Below, one piece after another: positions 18,016 through 25,913 of a DNA stretch of 64,000 nt. Numbering within the stretch: position 1 is the first letter of the stretch; every line of letters begins with the position of its first letter. A program made the translations under genes and the position numbers. The notes under the pieces were generated by a model. That model saw nothing but the letters and a program-made list of their open reading frames with translations, did not search any database and had not been told where the DNA came from. The DNA is from JAPKZH01 sp963715635 (GTDB lineage Bacteria; Acidobacteriota; Aminicenantia; Aminicenantales; UBA4085): NCBI GenBank assembly GCA_963715635.1, contig OY970261.1, forward strand, positions 3,844,001 through 3,908,000, in the 5' to 3' direction.

Positions 18016-18381
18016 CTATATGTATTCCCTATCGATCGCTCCCTTCGCCAAATCTATGACATTCGAGCAGAAATGCACGCGAAAAAACTTCTTAAACGCC
18101 TTAAACGAGCGATCAGTCGGCCAGAGAGAGGGGTCTGTGCACCATCCGTCAAGCTCAATTTCGAAAATCGTCTTGAAGTTGCGGCTAAGCCAAGCCTTAG
18201 CATCCGCATCTTGTTCGGGAATTAGATAGGCTGTTAAATCGGCAGTCAATTCTTTCATAGTCAAGCCAGCATCTTCGTCGGGGTTTTTCCTAGCCCATTC
18301 CAAAAAAACCTCCGTCGGCTCGACTACGATGATATTTCTGTTGATCGTTGGAAGATTTTCATAATATATTTCATGTTCCAT
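18016..18381 (-). CDS. Hypothetical protein between hsdM and hsdS
   Basis: A 121-aa acidic protein of unknown function (TEVFLEWARKN ... KTIFEIELDGWCTDPSLWP ... FKKFFRVHF). Small proteins of this type are found in type I restriction operons between hsdM and hsdS, but I cannot name the family. It begins 23 nt after hsdM and ends 1 nt before hsdS, so it belongs to the same transcript. Its composition gives no enzyme motif; an accessory or assembly role is possible. Confidence 0.7.
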   Translation of the reverse strand: MEHEIYYENLPTINRNIIVVEPTEVFLEWARKNPDEDAGLTMKELTADLTAYLIPEQDADAKAWLSRNFKTIFEIELDGWCTDPSLWPTDRSFKAFKKFFRVHFCSNVIDLAKGAIDREYI

Positions 18382-18404
18382 AGTGACAATCCCTCTTGCG
18401 ATGC

Positions 18405-20522
18405 TTATTCGGTCAGTTTCGAGCCCGTTATTTCAGCCAGCATTTTTACAATCTCCTTCTCTATAGCGCGGATATCGGCTTCGATTTGCTCCAGTGGCCG
18501 CGGTGGGATGTACTTGTAGAAATAGCGGTTGAAGTTGATCTCGTAGCCGACGATTCCGACCCGACCGTCCTTGGCGTCGCGTCTGGTCACGTCGATCCAG
18601 GCGTCGGGGACATGGGGCTTCACCTCGTGATCGAAGAAAGCGCGAACGCTGGTCGGCACGCTATGCTCATCAGCCAGCTCGGGGCCATCCTCAAGCGGAA
18701 CGCTTTCGGTATCGCGGAGTTCCGGATCGAATTCAGGATTTCCGTCTCTGTCCCGGCAGACCGCGGCGGTTTCATCGCGCTCTGAGAGCGCGGAAAGGAT
18801 TGCTTTGTTCAGTGGGGCAGGGAGCTTTAGGCCGGCCTTCCTGGCCGCATTGTTAAGGATATTCTCAAACTCTGTTCTGTCCTTGAATAAGGTGTCCGGA
18901 AGCGACCGCAAAAGATTCCGGATCGCTTCCTGATACGCCCTGCCCTCGGCTTGCTCTCTGGCCGCAGCCGCGCCTTTCTTTTTCGACTGCGTGAGACCCT
19001 GGAAGGCTCTCTCCTCCTCAAGCCGCGCGATCCGCTCTGTGATCGCCCGGAGGTTGAGCTTGAGCGGCCGCTCCACTGTAATTTTCCTAAAGCCGAAACG
19101 GGTCGTCGGAAAAATCTTGACGAACTCGCCTTCCTCGAATGAGCGCAGAAGCCGCAGTATCTCTTCGGCCTTCTCCGGAGGCACCTCGCGCCTTTTATCG
19201 CCGAGGCTTTTCCTCATCGGCGACCAGAAGGATGTTGCATCGATAAGTTGAAGCTTTCCCCTGCGTTCCGCCGCTTTTCGGTTGGTGAGAACCCAGACGT
19301 AAGTGGCGATGCCTGTGTTATAGAAAAGCTGCTCGGGAAGTGCGATCAAGGCCTCGAGCCAATCGTTCTCCAGGACGAAGCGGCGGATATCGCTCTCGCC
19401 GCTCCCGGCGTCGCCGGTGAAGAGTGGCGAGCCGTTCATGATGATAGCCACGCGCGAGCCGCCGTCCTTGGTCTCCTTCATGTGGGCCAGCATGTGGAGA
19501 AGGAACAGGAGTTGGCCGTCGCTGATGCGCGGCAGGCCCGGTCCGAACCGGCCGGACGCGCCGCGCTCGTGCTCGGTGACCACGGCTTCTTCGTCGCGCT
19601 TCCAATCCTTGCCGTAGGGAGGATTTGCGATCATGTAGTCGAAGCAGCGCCCGCCATGGAGGTCGTTTGAGAGAGTGGTTCCGAAGATGATGTTCTCGGC
19701 ATCCCGGCCGTCGGTTGATTTCATGAAAAGGTCGGACTTGCAGACGGCGAATGTTTCGGGGTTCACTTCCTGGCCGAAAAGGTGGATGTCCGCCTCCGGA
19801 TTGATCGGCTCGCGGATGATGGTATCGTTCTTTCGCCTGCCGGCCAGAATGTGTTCTTTCGAAATCGTAAGCATGCCGCCCGACCCGCAGCACGGGTCAT
19901 AGACGGATATGACCACGCCTTTTCGGCGGATGCGGTCCTCATCGCCGGAGAGAAGCAGGTCCACCATGAGATGGACAACGTCGCGCGGGGTGAAGTGCTC
20001 GCCGGGATTCTCGTTCAGGGCTTCGTTGAACTTCCGGATCAACTCTTCGAAGATCGTTCCCATGGTCGGGTTATCGACTTTGTCGGGATGGAGATCGACG
20101 TTCTTGAAGCGCTCCAGCACCTGGAAGAGGAGTCCTGCCTCGTCTAGCTTGGCGATGGTGTTGTCGAAATCGAACTTCTCGAGGACTTCACGCATGTTCG
20201 GGCTGAAGCCCGCGATGTAGTTCCGTAGGTTCGCGGCCAGGTGGGGCGCGTCAGCCAGAAGTTTTTCGAAATCATAGCGAGAGGTGTTATAGAAGGCGAA
20301 ACCTGCGGCTTTACGGAGCTGGGGGTCGAGGTTTTCGAGCTTTTTATCAACGAGCTTGGCCTGTGTTGAGAGAACCTGTTCTTTCGTCGGTGCCAGGACA
20401 CAGTCGAGCCGCCGGAGGACCGTCAAGGGCAGAATTATGTCCTGGTATTTGCCGCGTTTGAAGGTGTCGCGAATCAGGTCGGCGACACCCCAGAGGAAGC
20501 TTACGATTTCGCTATGATTCAA
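18405..20522 (-). CDS. hsdM: Type I restriction-modification methylase subunit
   Basis: HsdM (705 aa) is the N6-adenine methyltransferase of a type I system. The N-terminal HsdM_N helical domain (about 1-150, with ILPLTVLRRLDCVLAP) is followed by the SAM motif DPCCGSGGML and the catalytic NPPYG. The C-terminus beyond about residue 500 (EERAFQGLTQSKKKGAA ...) is longer than in the short E. coli type. The start is a TTG at 20522, preceded by GGGAGAC at a proper distance; no ATG fits the conserved N-terminus NHSEIVSFLWG. An insertion sequence begins about 170 bp upstream and may have displaced or supplied its promoter. Confidence 0.94.
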   Translation of the reverse strand: MNHSEIVSFLWGVADLIRDTFKRGKYQDIILPLTVLRRLDCVLAPTKEQVLSTQAKLVDKKLENLDPQLRKAAGFAFYNTSRYDFEKLLADAPHLAANLRNYIAGFSPNMREVLEKFDFDNTIAKLDEAGLLFQVLERFKNVDLHPDKVDNPTMGTIFEELIRKFNEALNENPGEHFTPRDVVHLMVDLLLSGDEDRIRRKGVVISVYDPCCGSGGMLTISKEHILAGRRKNDTIIREPINPEADIHLFGQEVNPETFAVCKSDLFMKSTDGRDAENIIFGTTLSNDLHGGRCFDYMIANPPYGKDWKRDEEAVVTEHERGASGRFGPGLPRISDGQLLFLLHMLAHMKETKDGGSRVAIIMNGSPLFTGDAGSGESDIRRFVLENDWLEALIALPEQLFYNTGIATYVWVLTNRKAAERRGKLQLIDATSFWSPMRKSLGDKRREVPPEKAEEILRLLRSFEEGEFVKIFPTTRFGFRKITVERPLKLNLRAITERIARLEEERAFQGLTQSKKKGAAAAREQAEGRAYQEAIRNLLRSLPDTLFKDRTEFENILNNAARKAGLKLPAPLNKAILSALSERDETAAVCRDRDGNPEFDPELRDTESVPLEDGPELADEHSVPTSVRAFFDHEVKPHVPDAWIDVTRRDAKDGRVGIVGYEINFNRYFYKYIPPRPLEQIEADIRAIEKEIVKMLAEITGSKLTE

Positions 20523-20693
20523 GAATTAGTCTCCCGATTTTGCTATTTTCATAAATGGAGGAGTATATAAGTTTGGGGATAAAACACCAATTTTCCTGTC
20601 GTGCGATCTTTCCTTTTGCCAAGCCAGCAATCTTCCTCGCAATCAAGGGAAAAGTATATCGCCCTACTAGGAATAGAGTCAACGCCCAATAAA

Positions 20694-20768
20694 ACCGGAC
20701 GTCTCCCTGTCAAGCCATTTAAAAACCTTACTATGACGGGTATCATCTTGCCATTTAAAAATCTTACT
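20694..20768. repeat. Left IS end: outer inverted repeat and two iterons
   Basis: Outer repeat at 20694-20714, then GCCATTTAAAAACCTTACT at 20714-20732 and GCCATTTAAAAATCTTACT at 20750-20768. The inner copy directly abuts the transposase stop codon. Confidence 0.7.
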
Positions 20769-22052
20769 TTAATCACGGCGTTTGAGGGGGCTTTTTTGGG
20801 CGGTTGATCCCTCGTGTTTTCTTCTCATTCGTCTGGCCAAGCTTTGGGCGATGGTTTTTGCTTCGGCCTTTTCTTGGCCCGGGTCGGCCTCCCGATCGGG
20901 GATTCTTCTTTTCGTTCTCACGGCCCAGATGCGAGCGAGCTTGCGCCGGATCGTCGCCGACAGAGCAAACGGATCCAGCCGAGCCCGCATTTGGACGAGC
21001 GATTCGAGTTGCGCTTGATCGATATTCGGCATATGCAGCAGCCGATCCAGAGCGGTCAGGGGTGGGTCATACCGTCGTGTTCTCCGAGAGCCTTTCCGCA
21101 CCCGTTCCCGCAGCTTCACCGACGGCTGGAAGAGATTCATGTACAGCCGCAGCTCCTGGGCGTAGAGCTCATTCATCGCCTGGACGGCTTCCGGCGTATC
21201 GTAGCGGTCCCAGCCGATGAGTTTGCGAACATGGGTCCAGTTCTTCTGCTCGATATGGGCGTTGTCGTCTTTTTTGTACGGCCGGCTCCTGGTGAAGCCG
21301 ATCCGCTCGCTTTGGCAGTAGGCATACAGACGGTTGTTGATGAATTCGCCGCCGTTGTCGGAATCGATGGACAGGACCTCAAAGGGGAGGCTGGCCCTCA
21401 TCTGGCGGAAGGCTTCCAGGATCGTCGCCTCGCCTTTCCCCAGGACGGAGCGTGTTTCCACCCAGGTCGAAGCGATATCGGTCAGGTTCAGCGTATAGGC
21501 GAACGTCCCGCTTGAGTTCTCCCCGCTGTGCGAGACGGTGTCCAACTCCAAGTGGCCTGGATCGATCTCCTCCCAAGACTCGCATTTGATCGGGATCTGA
21601 TGACGAAGCAAGGTTCCCGGTTTGGTCCGGCCATACAGCCGCTTCCTCAGGTTCCGTTTTTTGGGGCTCAGATAACGGTCGATCGTCCGGGCGCCGATTC
21701 TCAAGATCTTGGTCTCCTGAAGCGAGGTCAGGGCGTAACGGCGGCGGATCCACGGCAGCCACAGCTTGAGGATGACCTTCAAACGGACCGACCAAGGATA
21801 ATCGGCCTCTTCCCAGATCTTCTCGATCACCGCCATAACGTCCTGGGTATAGTGACGTTTTCGAGTTCGAGGGATTTTTTTAAAAAAAGGCTCGGCATCC
21901 TCCATCTGGTTGAGCTGGGCGATGGCGTACTGGCGGTGATAACCTGTCGCGGCGCAGAGTTCGTCCAGGATCTTGGTCTTCATCGTTTTGGGCGATCGAC
22001 GATAGCGCTTCCACATCGCTTCTTTGAGGGCTTTTCGCATTCGTAAATCCAT
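20769..22052 (-). CDS. IS transposase, integrase (rve) core
   Basis: A 427-aa DDE transposase. The N-terminal helix-turn-helix region (about 1-60) has ILDELCAATGYHRQYAIAQL, a signature of a transposase group seen in ISNCY/IS481-like elements. The catalytic residues are visible as HLELDTVSH, SIDSDNGGEF and NAHIEQKN (D, D, E with about 35 residues between the last two). The basic C-terminus (ARRMRRKHEG ... LKRRD) is typical. GGAGG lies just before the ATG. The frame is intact, so the element may still be active. The family assignment is tentative. Confidence 0.88.
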   Translation of the reverse strand: MDLRMRKALKEAMWKRYRRSPKTMKTKILDELCAATGYHRQYAIAQLNQMEDAEPFFKKIPRTRKRHYTQDVMAVIEKIWEEADYPWSVRLKVILKLWLPWIRRRYALTSLQETKILRIGARTIDRYLSPKKRNLRKRLYGRTKPGTLLRHQIPIKCESWEEIDPGHLELDTVSHSGENSSGTFAYTLNLTDIASTWVETRSVLGKGEATILEAFRQMRASLPFEVLSIDSDNGGEFINNRLYAYCQSERIGFTRSRPYKKDDNAHIEQKNWTHVRKLIGWDRYDTPEAVQAMNELYAQELRLYMNLFQPSVKLRERVRKGSRRTRRYDPPLTALDRLLHMPNIDQAQLESLVQMRARLDPFALSATIRRKLARIWAVRTKRRIPDREADPGQEKAEAKTIAQSLARRMRRKHEGSTAQKSPLKRRD

Positions 22053-22115
22053 GCTCCGACCTCCTTCCTAAAGAAGGTCAGAGTAAAGAGAACTCCTTGA
22101 GTACGTCCAGCCATA

Positions 22116-22203
22116 GTAAGATTTTTAAATGGCAAGACATATGCCCTTTCAGTAAGATTTTAGATGGCGCGATTCGGTCTCTTGACAGAGACATCATCCG
22201 GTG
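22116..22203. repeat. Right IS end: two iterons and outer inverted repeat
   Basis: AGTAAGATTTTTAAATGGC at 22116-22134, AGTAAGATTTTAGATGGC at 22152-22169 (one base shorter), and the outer repeat at 22182-22203. The 36-bp pitch equals that of the left end. Confidence 0.7.
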
Positions 22204-22211
22204 CTAACCTT
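22183..22211 (+). promoter_or_regulatory. Candidate promoter for the repeat-unit protein
   Basis: TTGACA (22183-22188), 17 nt, TAACCT (22206-22211). The -35 box lies inside the outer IS repeat, so the insertion may supply part of this promoter. Confidence 0.4.
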
Positions 22212-22273
22212 GCGCTTTATTTTTGAAGGATTGAATGATTTTTCTAACGAGATGAGCTAAAATTGTTTTGAGC

Positions 22274-23077
22274 ATGGACACGAACGAAAGCTTGACAGAG
22301 GATTGCGCGGGTGATCCCCGAACGATGATCATCCGCGACGACCAGATGGATTTCCTCGCGCTCCTGGACCTGGTCAAGGAGCGCCGGAGGAATCATCGGC
22401 GGCTGGGGTTGATCGATTCAGGCGCGTTCGACCCGTTCCAGATGGAGTGGCTGGGAGAGGCCGGCGCGGATATTTATACGTCCAACCGAGCGCGGCAGAA
22501 TTTGAACGAGTTTGTCCTGATCGGCCGAGCCGCAACAAAGGGAGATGCGGTCACGGCGTATTTCCACCACGGGCCTTTTCTTCCCGAGGAAAAAGAAAAA
22601 ACGGTTCCCTTTTCCGCTCTCAAAGAAATGGGGCGCAGCGGCATCGATATCCATCTGTCCAACAAACACGGGGCGCACGAATGGGAGAAGCTCGAAGAGC
22701 TCGCCGACGCCTGCGCCGCGGGCGCGTCGCGGCTGGTGATTTATCATCATGGCCCTCTCGGACCCGAGATCGAATCGTTGGCGCGGCGGGGCGCCTGGAT
22801 TCATGTCTCGGATGCCAGCCTTCGCAATGATGGCGATGTTGTTCTCCTGACCGATTGCCTGGCCGCCGCCCGGGCGCGTGGGGTCCAGATGATTTTTCAT
22901 CTTGAACACAACCTGCCGCTCGCCTGGCTCGAAGATATTTTCGCCGCGGGTGCGTTCGTCCTCTTCAAAATTCCGCCGACCGATTATCGCTCACGGTTGA
23001 GGCCGTTCGAACAAGCTTCTAAAAAACGGCGGCCGGATTTTCGGGCAACCTACATCGATGCCACGTTCTTGCTTTAG
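22274..23077 (+). CDS. Hypothetical protein with repeated alpha/beta units
   Basis: A 267-aa soluble protein I do not recognise. It contains repeated units of roughly 50-60 residues. Each has a Gly-Ala-strand segment (GADIYTSN at 64-71, GIDIHLSN at 123-130, GAWIHVSD at 173-180, GAFVLFKI at 226-233), then a helix and a second strand; two of the second strands end in HHGPF or HHGPL. The alternation suggests a partial TIM-barrel, and the HHGP histidines could bind a metal. ATG 22274 is chosen over an in-frame TTG six bases upstream. It is upstream of the ATP-grasp genes by 215 bp with its own promoter, so membership of that cluster is uncertain. Confidence 0.65.
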   Translation: MDTNESLTEDCAGDPRTMIIRDDQMDFLALLDLVKERRRNHRRLGLIDSGAFDPFQMEWLGEAGADIYTSNRARQNLNEFVLIGRAATKGDAVTAYFHHGPFLPEEKEKTVPFSALKEMGRSGIDIHLSNKHGAHEWEKLEELADACAAGASRLVIYHHGPLGPEIESLARRGAWIHVSDASLRNDGDVVLLTDCLAAARARGVQMIFHLEHNLPLAWLEDIFAAGAFVLFKIPPTDYRSRLRPFEQASKKRRPDFRATYIDATFLL

Positions 23078-23161
23078 CTGTCAAGGATGTTTACAGCTCA
23101 ACGGCTTGGGGGTCCAAAAGCGCATTAATCGAACAGATTGTATTTTTTTTGAGAAAAGGTA

Positions 23162-23191
23162 TTGACATTTGCCAGAAATGATATATATATA
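23162..23191 (+). promoter_or_regulatory. Strong sigma-70-type promoter for the ATP-grasp/KamA operon
   Basis: TTGACA (23162-23167), 18 nt, TATATA (23186-23191), in an AT-rich tract. It predicts a leader of about 95 nt before the ATG at 23293. Confidence 0.55.
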
Positions 23192-23292
23192 AAATTAAAA
23201 AGATGAAAATATTTGATGTGAAAGATTTTAGATAAGATGATCACGTTGCTGGGAACCTTTGTCAACCTGAGGCGAAGCCGAAAAGCGTTGCG

Positions 23293-24420
23293 ATGAAGAT
23301 TGCATTGCTGTACAGTTCGAAAGCAGGAATGGCCGCTTCGCTGAATCATCGTTATTGCGATGACAAGTGGGAGGACGAGGAAGAGCCTCCACCCGATTTT
23401 CTCGCCGAGTGCGATTCTGATGAAACCATATCCGCCGTCCGGGACGCACTCCGCACTCGCCACGACGTCATCCTCATCGAGTCGGATAATAACGCCTACG
23501 AACGCTTGAAGGAATCCAGGCCTGACCTCGTTTTCAACATCGCTGAGCGCCTCTTCGGGCCCAACCGCGAGTCGCACATCCCCAGCCTGTGCGAGATCCT
23601 CGAAATCCCTTACACCGGCTCCGACCCGCTCACCCTGAGCATCTGCCTGGACAAATCGCGGGCCAAGGAAATCCTGACCTATCACAAGATTCCCAACCCG
23701 AAGTTCTGGCTGGTCGAACCCGATGCCGCGGTTCCCGAGGACATCAAGCTGCCGGCGATCGTCAAGCCGCTTTACGAAGGCTCGAGCAAGGGGATCAAGG
23801 ACAACTCAGTCGTCGAGACGCGAAACGAATTGTGCGCCCGCGTCCGCGAGGTCACCCTGCTTTATAAACAGCCCGTGATCGTCGAACGCTTTTTGTCCGG
23901 ACGGGAATTCACCGTCGGCGTCTTGGGAAACGACCCGCACCTGGAGATCCTGCCCATCGTCGAGATCGACCACGGCCTGCTCCCTGAGGGAGCGCGGCCA
24001 ATCTATTCCTACGAAGCCAAATGGATCTGGGACACGCCCGACCAGCCGTTGGAGATCTTTAAGTGCCCGGCGCACCTGTCCCCGGACTTGAAAGCGCGCA
24101 TCGAAACCATTGTCGCCAGGACCTGTCGCGCGCTCCGCATCAGAGACTGGTGCCGCCTCGACCTGCGCCTGGACGAGCGGGGCGAGCCGAACATCCTGGA
24201 AGTCAACCCGCTGCCCGGCATCCTGCCCAAGCCCGAAGACAATTCCTGCCTGCCCAAGGCGGCGCGCACCGCCGGCTATTCCTACACAGAGTTGATCCTG
24301 AGGGTGGCGGATGAGGCGCTGGCCCGCCATGGCCTTGTCGGACGTCCCGGAAACCCGGGCCTAAAAAAAACTGTGACCAGTCCAAGGGGAGATCCCGCTT
24401 TATACGGACAGCCCAGATGA
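23293..24420 (+). CDS. ATP-grasp ligase, D-Ala-D-Ala-ligase-like (first of pair)
   Basis: A 375-aa ATP-grasp enzyme that should join a carboxylate to an amine via an acyl phosphate. Seen: YTGSDPLTLSICLDKSRAKEIL (split family motif), KPLYEGSSKGI for ATP binding near 160, and RLDLRLDERGEPNILEVNPLPG near 300, the metal-binding Asp/Glu/Asn set. The N-terminal subdomain is longer than in Ddl, and the Ddl-type ending (LPGMT) is replaced by LPGILPK, so the substrate is probably not D-alanine. The stop overlaps the next ATP-grasp gene by 4 nt. Confidence 0.82.
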   Translation: MKIALLYSSKAGMAASLNHRYCDDKWEDEEEPPPDFLAECDSDETISAVRDALRTRHDVILIESDNNAYERLKESRPDLVFNIAERLFGPNRESHIPSLCEILEIPYTGSDPLTLSICLDKSRAKEILTYHKIPNPKFWLVEPDAAVPEDIKLPAIVKPLYEGSSKGIKDNSVVETRNELCARVREVTLLYKQPVIVERFLSGREFTVGVLGNDPHLEILPIVEIDHGLLPEGARPIYSYEAKWIWDTPDQPLEIFKCPAHLSPDLKARIETIVARTCRALRIRDWCRLDLRLDERGEPNILEVNPLPGILPKPEDNSCLPKAARTAGYSYTELILRVADEALARHGLVGRPGNPGLKKTVTSPRGDPALYGQPR

Positions 24421-25430
24421 AGGATAAAAATATTTTGGTGGGCATCGCCTACAATGCCTACGATCCCGTGGCCGGCCGGAACGGCGAACGCGTTTCCGAG
24501 GAGTGTGTTGAACAAACGGCCAAGGAAGTCCTGGCGGCCTTGACCGAGCTGGGCTATTCCGCTTTCATCATCCCCCTCCAAAAAAGCTTCATGAGCTTTC
24601 TCCACCGGATCAAGGAAATCAAGCCGGACGTCCTCATCAATTTGTGTGAAGGCTTCTTGGGAAGGCCGCAGCTCGAAGCCAACGTCGCCGCGGCGCTGGA
24701 GCTCCTCGGGTTCGCCTTCACCGGCAATGATTCCCGCACCCTCGCCCTCTGTCTCAATAAATTCAAGACCAAAGCCGTTCTCAAATCCTGCGGGCTGCCG
24801 ACGGCGCCCAGCCGGTTGGCGATGTCCCCGGACCAGAAGATCGACCTGCCCTTTCCGCTGATCGTGAAGCCGAATTCCGAGGATGCCAGCCTGGGCATCC
24901 ATTCCGAATCCGTCGTCCATGATAAAGAGGGCCTGGAGCGTCAGATCCGAAGGGTCTTTGAATTGTACGAGGAACCGGCCCTGGTCGAGCAGTTTATCGA
25001 GGGACGGGAATTCAACGTGGCGGTCTATGAAAACAGCGAGCCCCAGGCGCTGCCGGTTTCCGAAATCGATTTCACGAATATGCCCGACGGTCATCCCAAT
25101 ATTTGCAGCTACGAAGCGAAATGGTTCGAGGACCATATTCTTTGCCAGAAGACGCCTCCGGTCTGCCCGGCCAAGATCGATGAAGACCTGCAAAAAAAGA
25201 TCCAGGGCATGGCCCTCGCCGCCTTCCAGACCGTGGGCTGCCGCGATTATGCGCGGGTCGATTTCCGCATGGACCAGAAGGGGAAGCTGATGATCCTCGA
25301 GGTCAATCCCAACCCGGACATCAGTCTGAACGCCGGATATGCCCGGGCGCTGGCCGCCTCCGGCCTGGAATACGGGCACTTCTGGGAAGGGATGATCGAT
25401 AACGCGTTGAGACGAAAGGGAAAGGAATGA
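24417..25430 (+). CDS. ATP-grasp ligase, D-Ala-D-Ala-ligase-like (second of pair)
   Basis: A 337-aa homologue of the preceding protein. FTGNDSRTLALCLNKFKTKAVL, KPNSEDASLGI and RVDFRMDQKGKLMILEVNPN correspond to the same ATP-grasp elements. The sequences differ enough that this is not a recent duplication, so the two may act on different substrates, for example in two successive amide bonds. The start overlaps the first ligase as ATGA and the end overlaps the GNAT gene as ATGA. Confidence 0.82.
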   Translation: MKDKNILVGIAYNAYDPVAGRNGERVSEECVEQTAKEVLAALTELGYSAFIIPLQKSFMSFLHRIKEIKPDVLINLCEGFLGRPQLEANVAAALELLGFAFTGNDSRTLALCLNKFKTKAVLKSCGLPTAPSRLAMSPDQKIDLPFPLIVKPNSEDASLGIHSESVVHDKEGLERQIRRVFELYEEPALVEQFIEGREFNVAVYENSEPQALPVSEIDFTNMPDGHPNICSYEAKWFEDHILCQKTPPVCPAKIDEDLQKKIQGMALAAFQTVGCRDYARVDFRMDQKGKLMILEVNPNPDISLNAGYARALAASGLEYGHFWEGMIDNALRRKGKE

Positions 25431-25900
25431 TCCGGCCGATGGCCAAGTACGACAGAGCCAAGGTCTTCGAAATCATAAAGAGGACGGGCTTCTTCCGGCC
25501 CGATGAGATCCGGGTGGCCGAAGAGTTGATCGATGTTTACCTCGACCAGCCGGGCCAACAAGATTACCAGGTCGTTGTCATCGAAGACGAGAAGCCGGAA
25601 ATCGTGGGCTATTTGACATACGGTCCCACGGCGCTCACGGAGGGCACCTATGACCTGTACTGGATGGCGGTGTCTCCCGAGCACCAGGGAAAAGGCTATG
25701 GGAAAGAGCTGGTCCGGTGGCTGGAGGAGAAAATCCGGGCGGACAAAGGCCGGATGATGGTCATCGAGACCTCCTCCCAGCCCAAATACGAGCCCACGCG
25801 CCAATTTTATTTGAATCTAGATTATCGAGAGATCGCCCGCATCCCGGACTTTTACGGGCCCGGTGATGACCGGGTGATTTATGTTAAGCGTTTCGCTTAA
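25427..25900 (+). CDS. GNAT-family N-acetyltransferase
   Basis: A 157-aa GNAT enzyme using acetyl-CoA. Motif A is WMAVSPEHQGKGYGKELVRWLEE (pyrophosphate loop QGKGYG, about residues 92-97), preceded by the GYLTYGP strand and followed by YLNLDYREIARIPDFY. In several organisms a GNAT (AblB) acetylates the beta-lysine made by lysine 2,3-aminomutase (AblA). This protein is shorter than AblB as I remember it, so orthology is not established, but the pairing with kamA is suggestive. It overlaps the preceding ligase by 4 nt and kamA follows 13 nt later. Confidence 0.82.
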   Translation: MIRPMAKYDRAKVFEIIKRTGFFRPDEIRVAEELIDVYLDQPGQQDYQVVVIEDEKPEIVGYLTYGPTALTEGTYDLYWMAVSPEHQGKGYGKELVRWLEEKIRADKGRMMVIETSSQPKYEPTRQFYLNLDYREIARIPDFYGPGDDRVIYVKRFA

Positions 25901-25913
25901 AGGAGTTAAGGAG

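Larger units (their letters stand above)
20694..22203 (-). mobile_element. Insertion sequence with rve-type DDE transposase and double-iteron ends
   Basis: A single transposase gene lies between inverted ends. Each end has two copies of a 19-bp repeat (AGTAAGATTTTTAAATGGC and its reverse complement) 36 bp apart, and an outer imperfect inverted repeat (ACCGGA ... CTGTCAAG) at 20694-20714 and 22203-22182. The exact outer boundary and target duplication are not resolved. The element sits between the restriction operon and the 22.3-kb gene set. Confidence 0.75.

Noticed and set aside
20549..20776. 75-codon minus-strand frame at the left IS end
   Set aside because: It reads through the two iterons (the repeated VRFLNG peptide is the repeat itself), so it is not a gene.
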